NCBI GenBank assembly: GCA_025057195.1 | Contig: JANWWX010000075.1 | Span: 1-6,492 of the forward strand | Source of the DNA: Leptospiraceae bacterium | GTDB lineage: Bacteria; Spirochaetota; Leptospiria; Turneriellales; Turneriellaceae | Length of the DNA stretch: 6,492 nt | Direction: 5' to 3' | In this document: positions 6,484 through 6,492 of the stretch, in pieces | How the letters are laid out: each line of letters opens with the position of its first letter | How positions within the stretch are numbered: position 1 is the stretch's first letter | Translations under genes and position numbers: made by a program | Notes under the pieces: model-generated | What the model was told of the DNA's origin: nothing | Database searches by the model: none | What the model saw: the letters and a program-made list of their open reading frames with translations, nothing else

Positions 6484-6492
6484 TGGGTCTTG

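Larger units (their letters stand above)
6272..6492. other. Non-coding tail downstream of guaD
   Basis: About 220 bases without a convincing gene. The stretch holds a small perfect stem-loop (6284-6299), a second stem-loop (6311-6338), a hairpin with a T run (6337-6360), and a weak promoter-like sequence (6455-6483). The 8-base word TGGGTGGT occurs at 6294 and again at 6390. The only small open frame with purine-rich sequence before it is 17 codons (6405-6458), and its GGAGG abuts the ATG with no spacer, so it was not called. No tRNA, riboswitch or CRISPR pattern is recognised. Confidence 0.6.

Noticed and set aside
1..6492. Defence island, CRISPR, insertion sequence or prophage
   Set aside because: There are no repeat arrays, transposase or integrase motifs or inverted terminal repeats, and all genes belong to ordinary housekeeping or envelope families.

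Overview
The window holds seven protein genes, all on the plus strand and almost back to back from base 1 to 6271, then about 220 bases with no convincing gene. The organism looks like a diderm (Gram-negative-type) bacterium: there is a lipoprotein signal, a TonB-family protein with the SxxxH membrane motif, and an ATPase of the Mla/Ttg2 lipid-transport type. The exported CxxCH plus FG-GAP/VCBS protein belongs to a family I know mainly from Verrucomicrobiota/PVC bacteria and Bacteroidota. A spirochaete of the Leptospira side would also fit, so the phylum is not settled. Composition looks moderately GC-rich and even across the window, with frequent A and T runs and no sign by eye of recent transfer.

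Layout: (1) 1-252, the C-terminal end of a probable short-chain dehydrogenase. (2) 252-704, a small ankyrin-repeat lipoprotein. (3) 706-2211, an exported protein with one c-type heme motif followed by a degenerate FG-GAP/VCBS propeller, probably starting at TTG. (4) 2249-3496, a SufS-type cysteine desulfurase. (5) 3493-4212, a TonB-family energy transducer. (6) 4212-4967, an MlaF-type ABC ATPase. (7) 4964-6271, guanine deaminase. (8) 6272-6492, a non-coding tail with stem-loops, one followed by a T run and a plausible terminator, and a weak promoter-like sequence pointing out of the window.

Junctions are overlaps of 1 or 4 bases or a 1-base gap, except for a 37-base gap before sufS. Clear Shine-Dalgarno sequences are mostly missing, so translation is probably coupled along one transcript. 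The products do not form one known pathway. Two loose themes can be seen: envelope functions (lipoprotein, heme/propeller protein, TonB, MlaF) and cytoplasmic metabolism (dehydrogenase, SufS, GuaD). SufS has no SufBCD/SufE partners here, TonB has no ExbB/ExbD, and MlaF has no permease or MCE protein, so each presumably works with proteins encoded elsewhere. I do not see a convincing new system. The points most worth checking are the heme/propeller protein with its ankyrin lipoprotein neighbour, and the Asp in place of the usual catalytic Glu in the ATPase.
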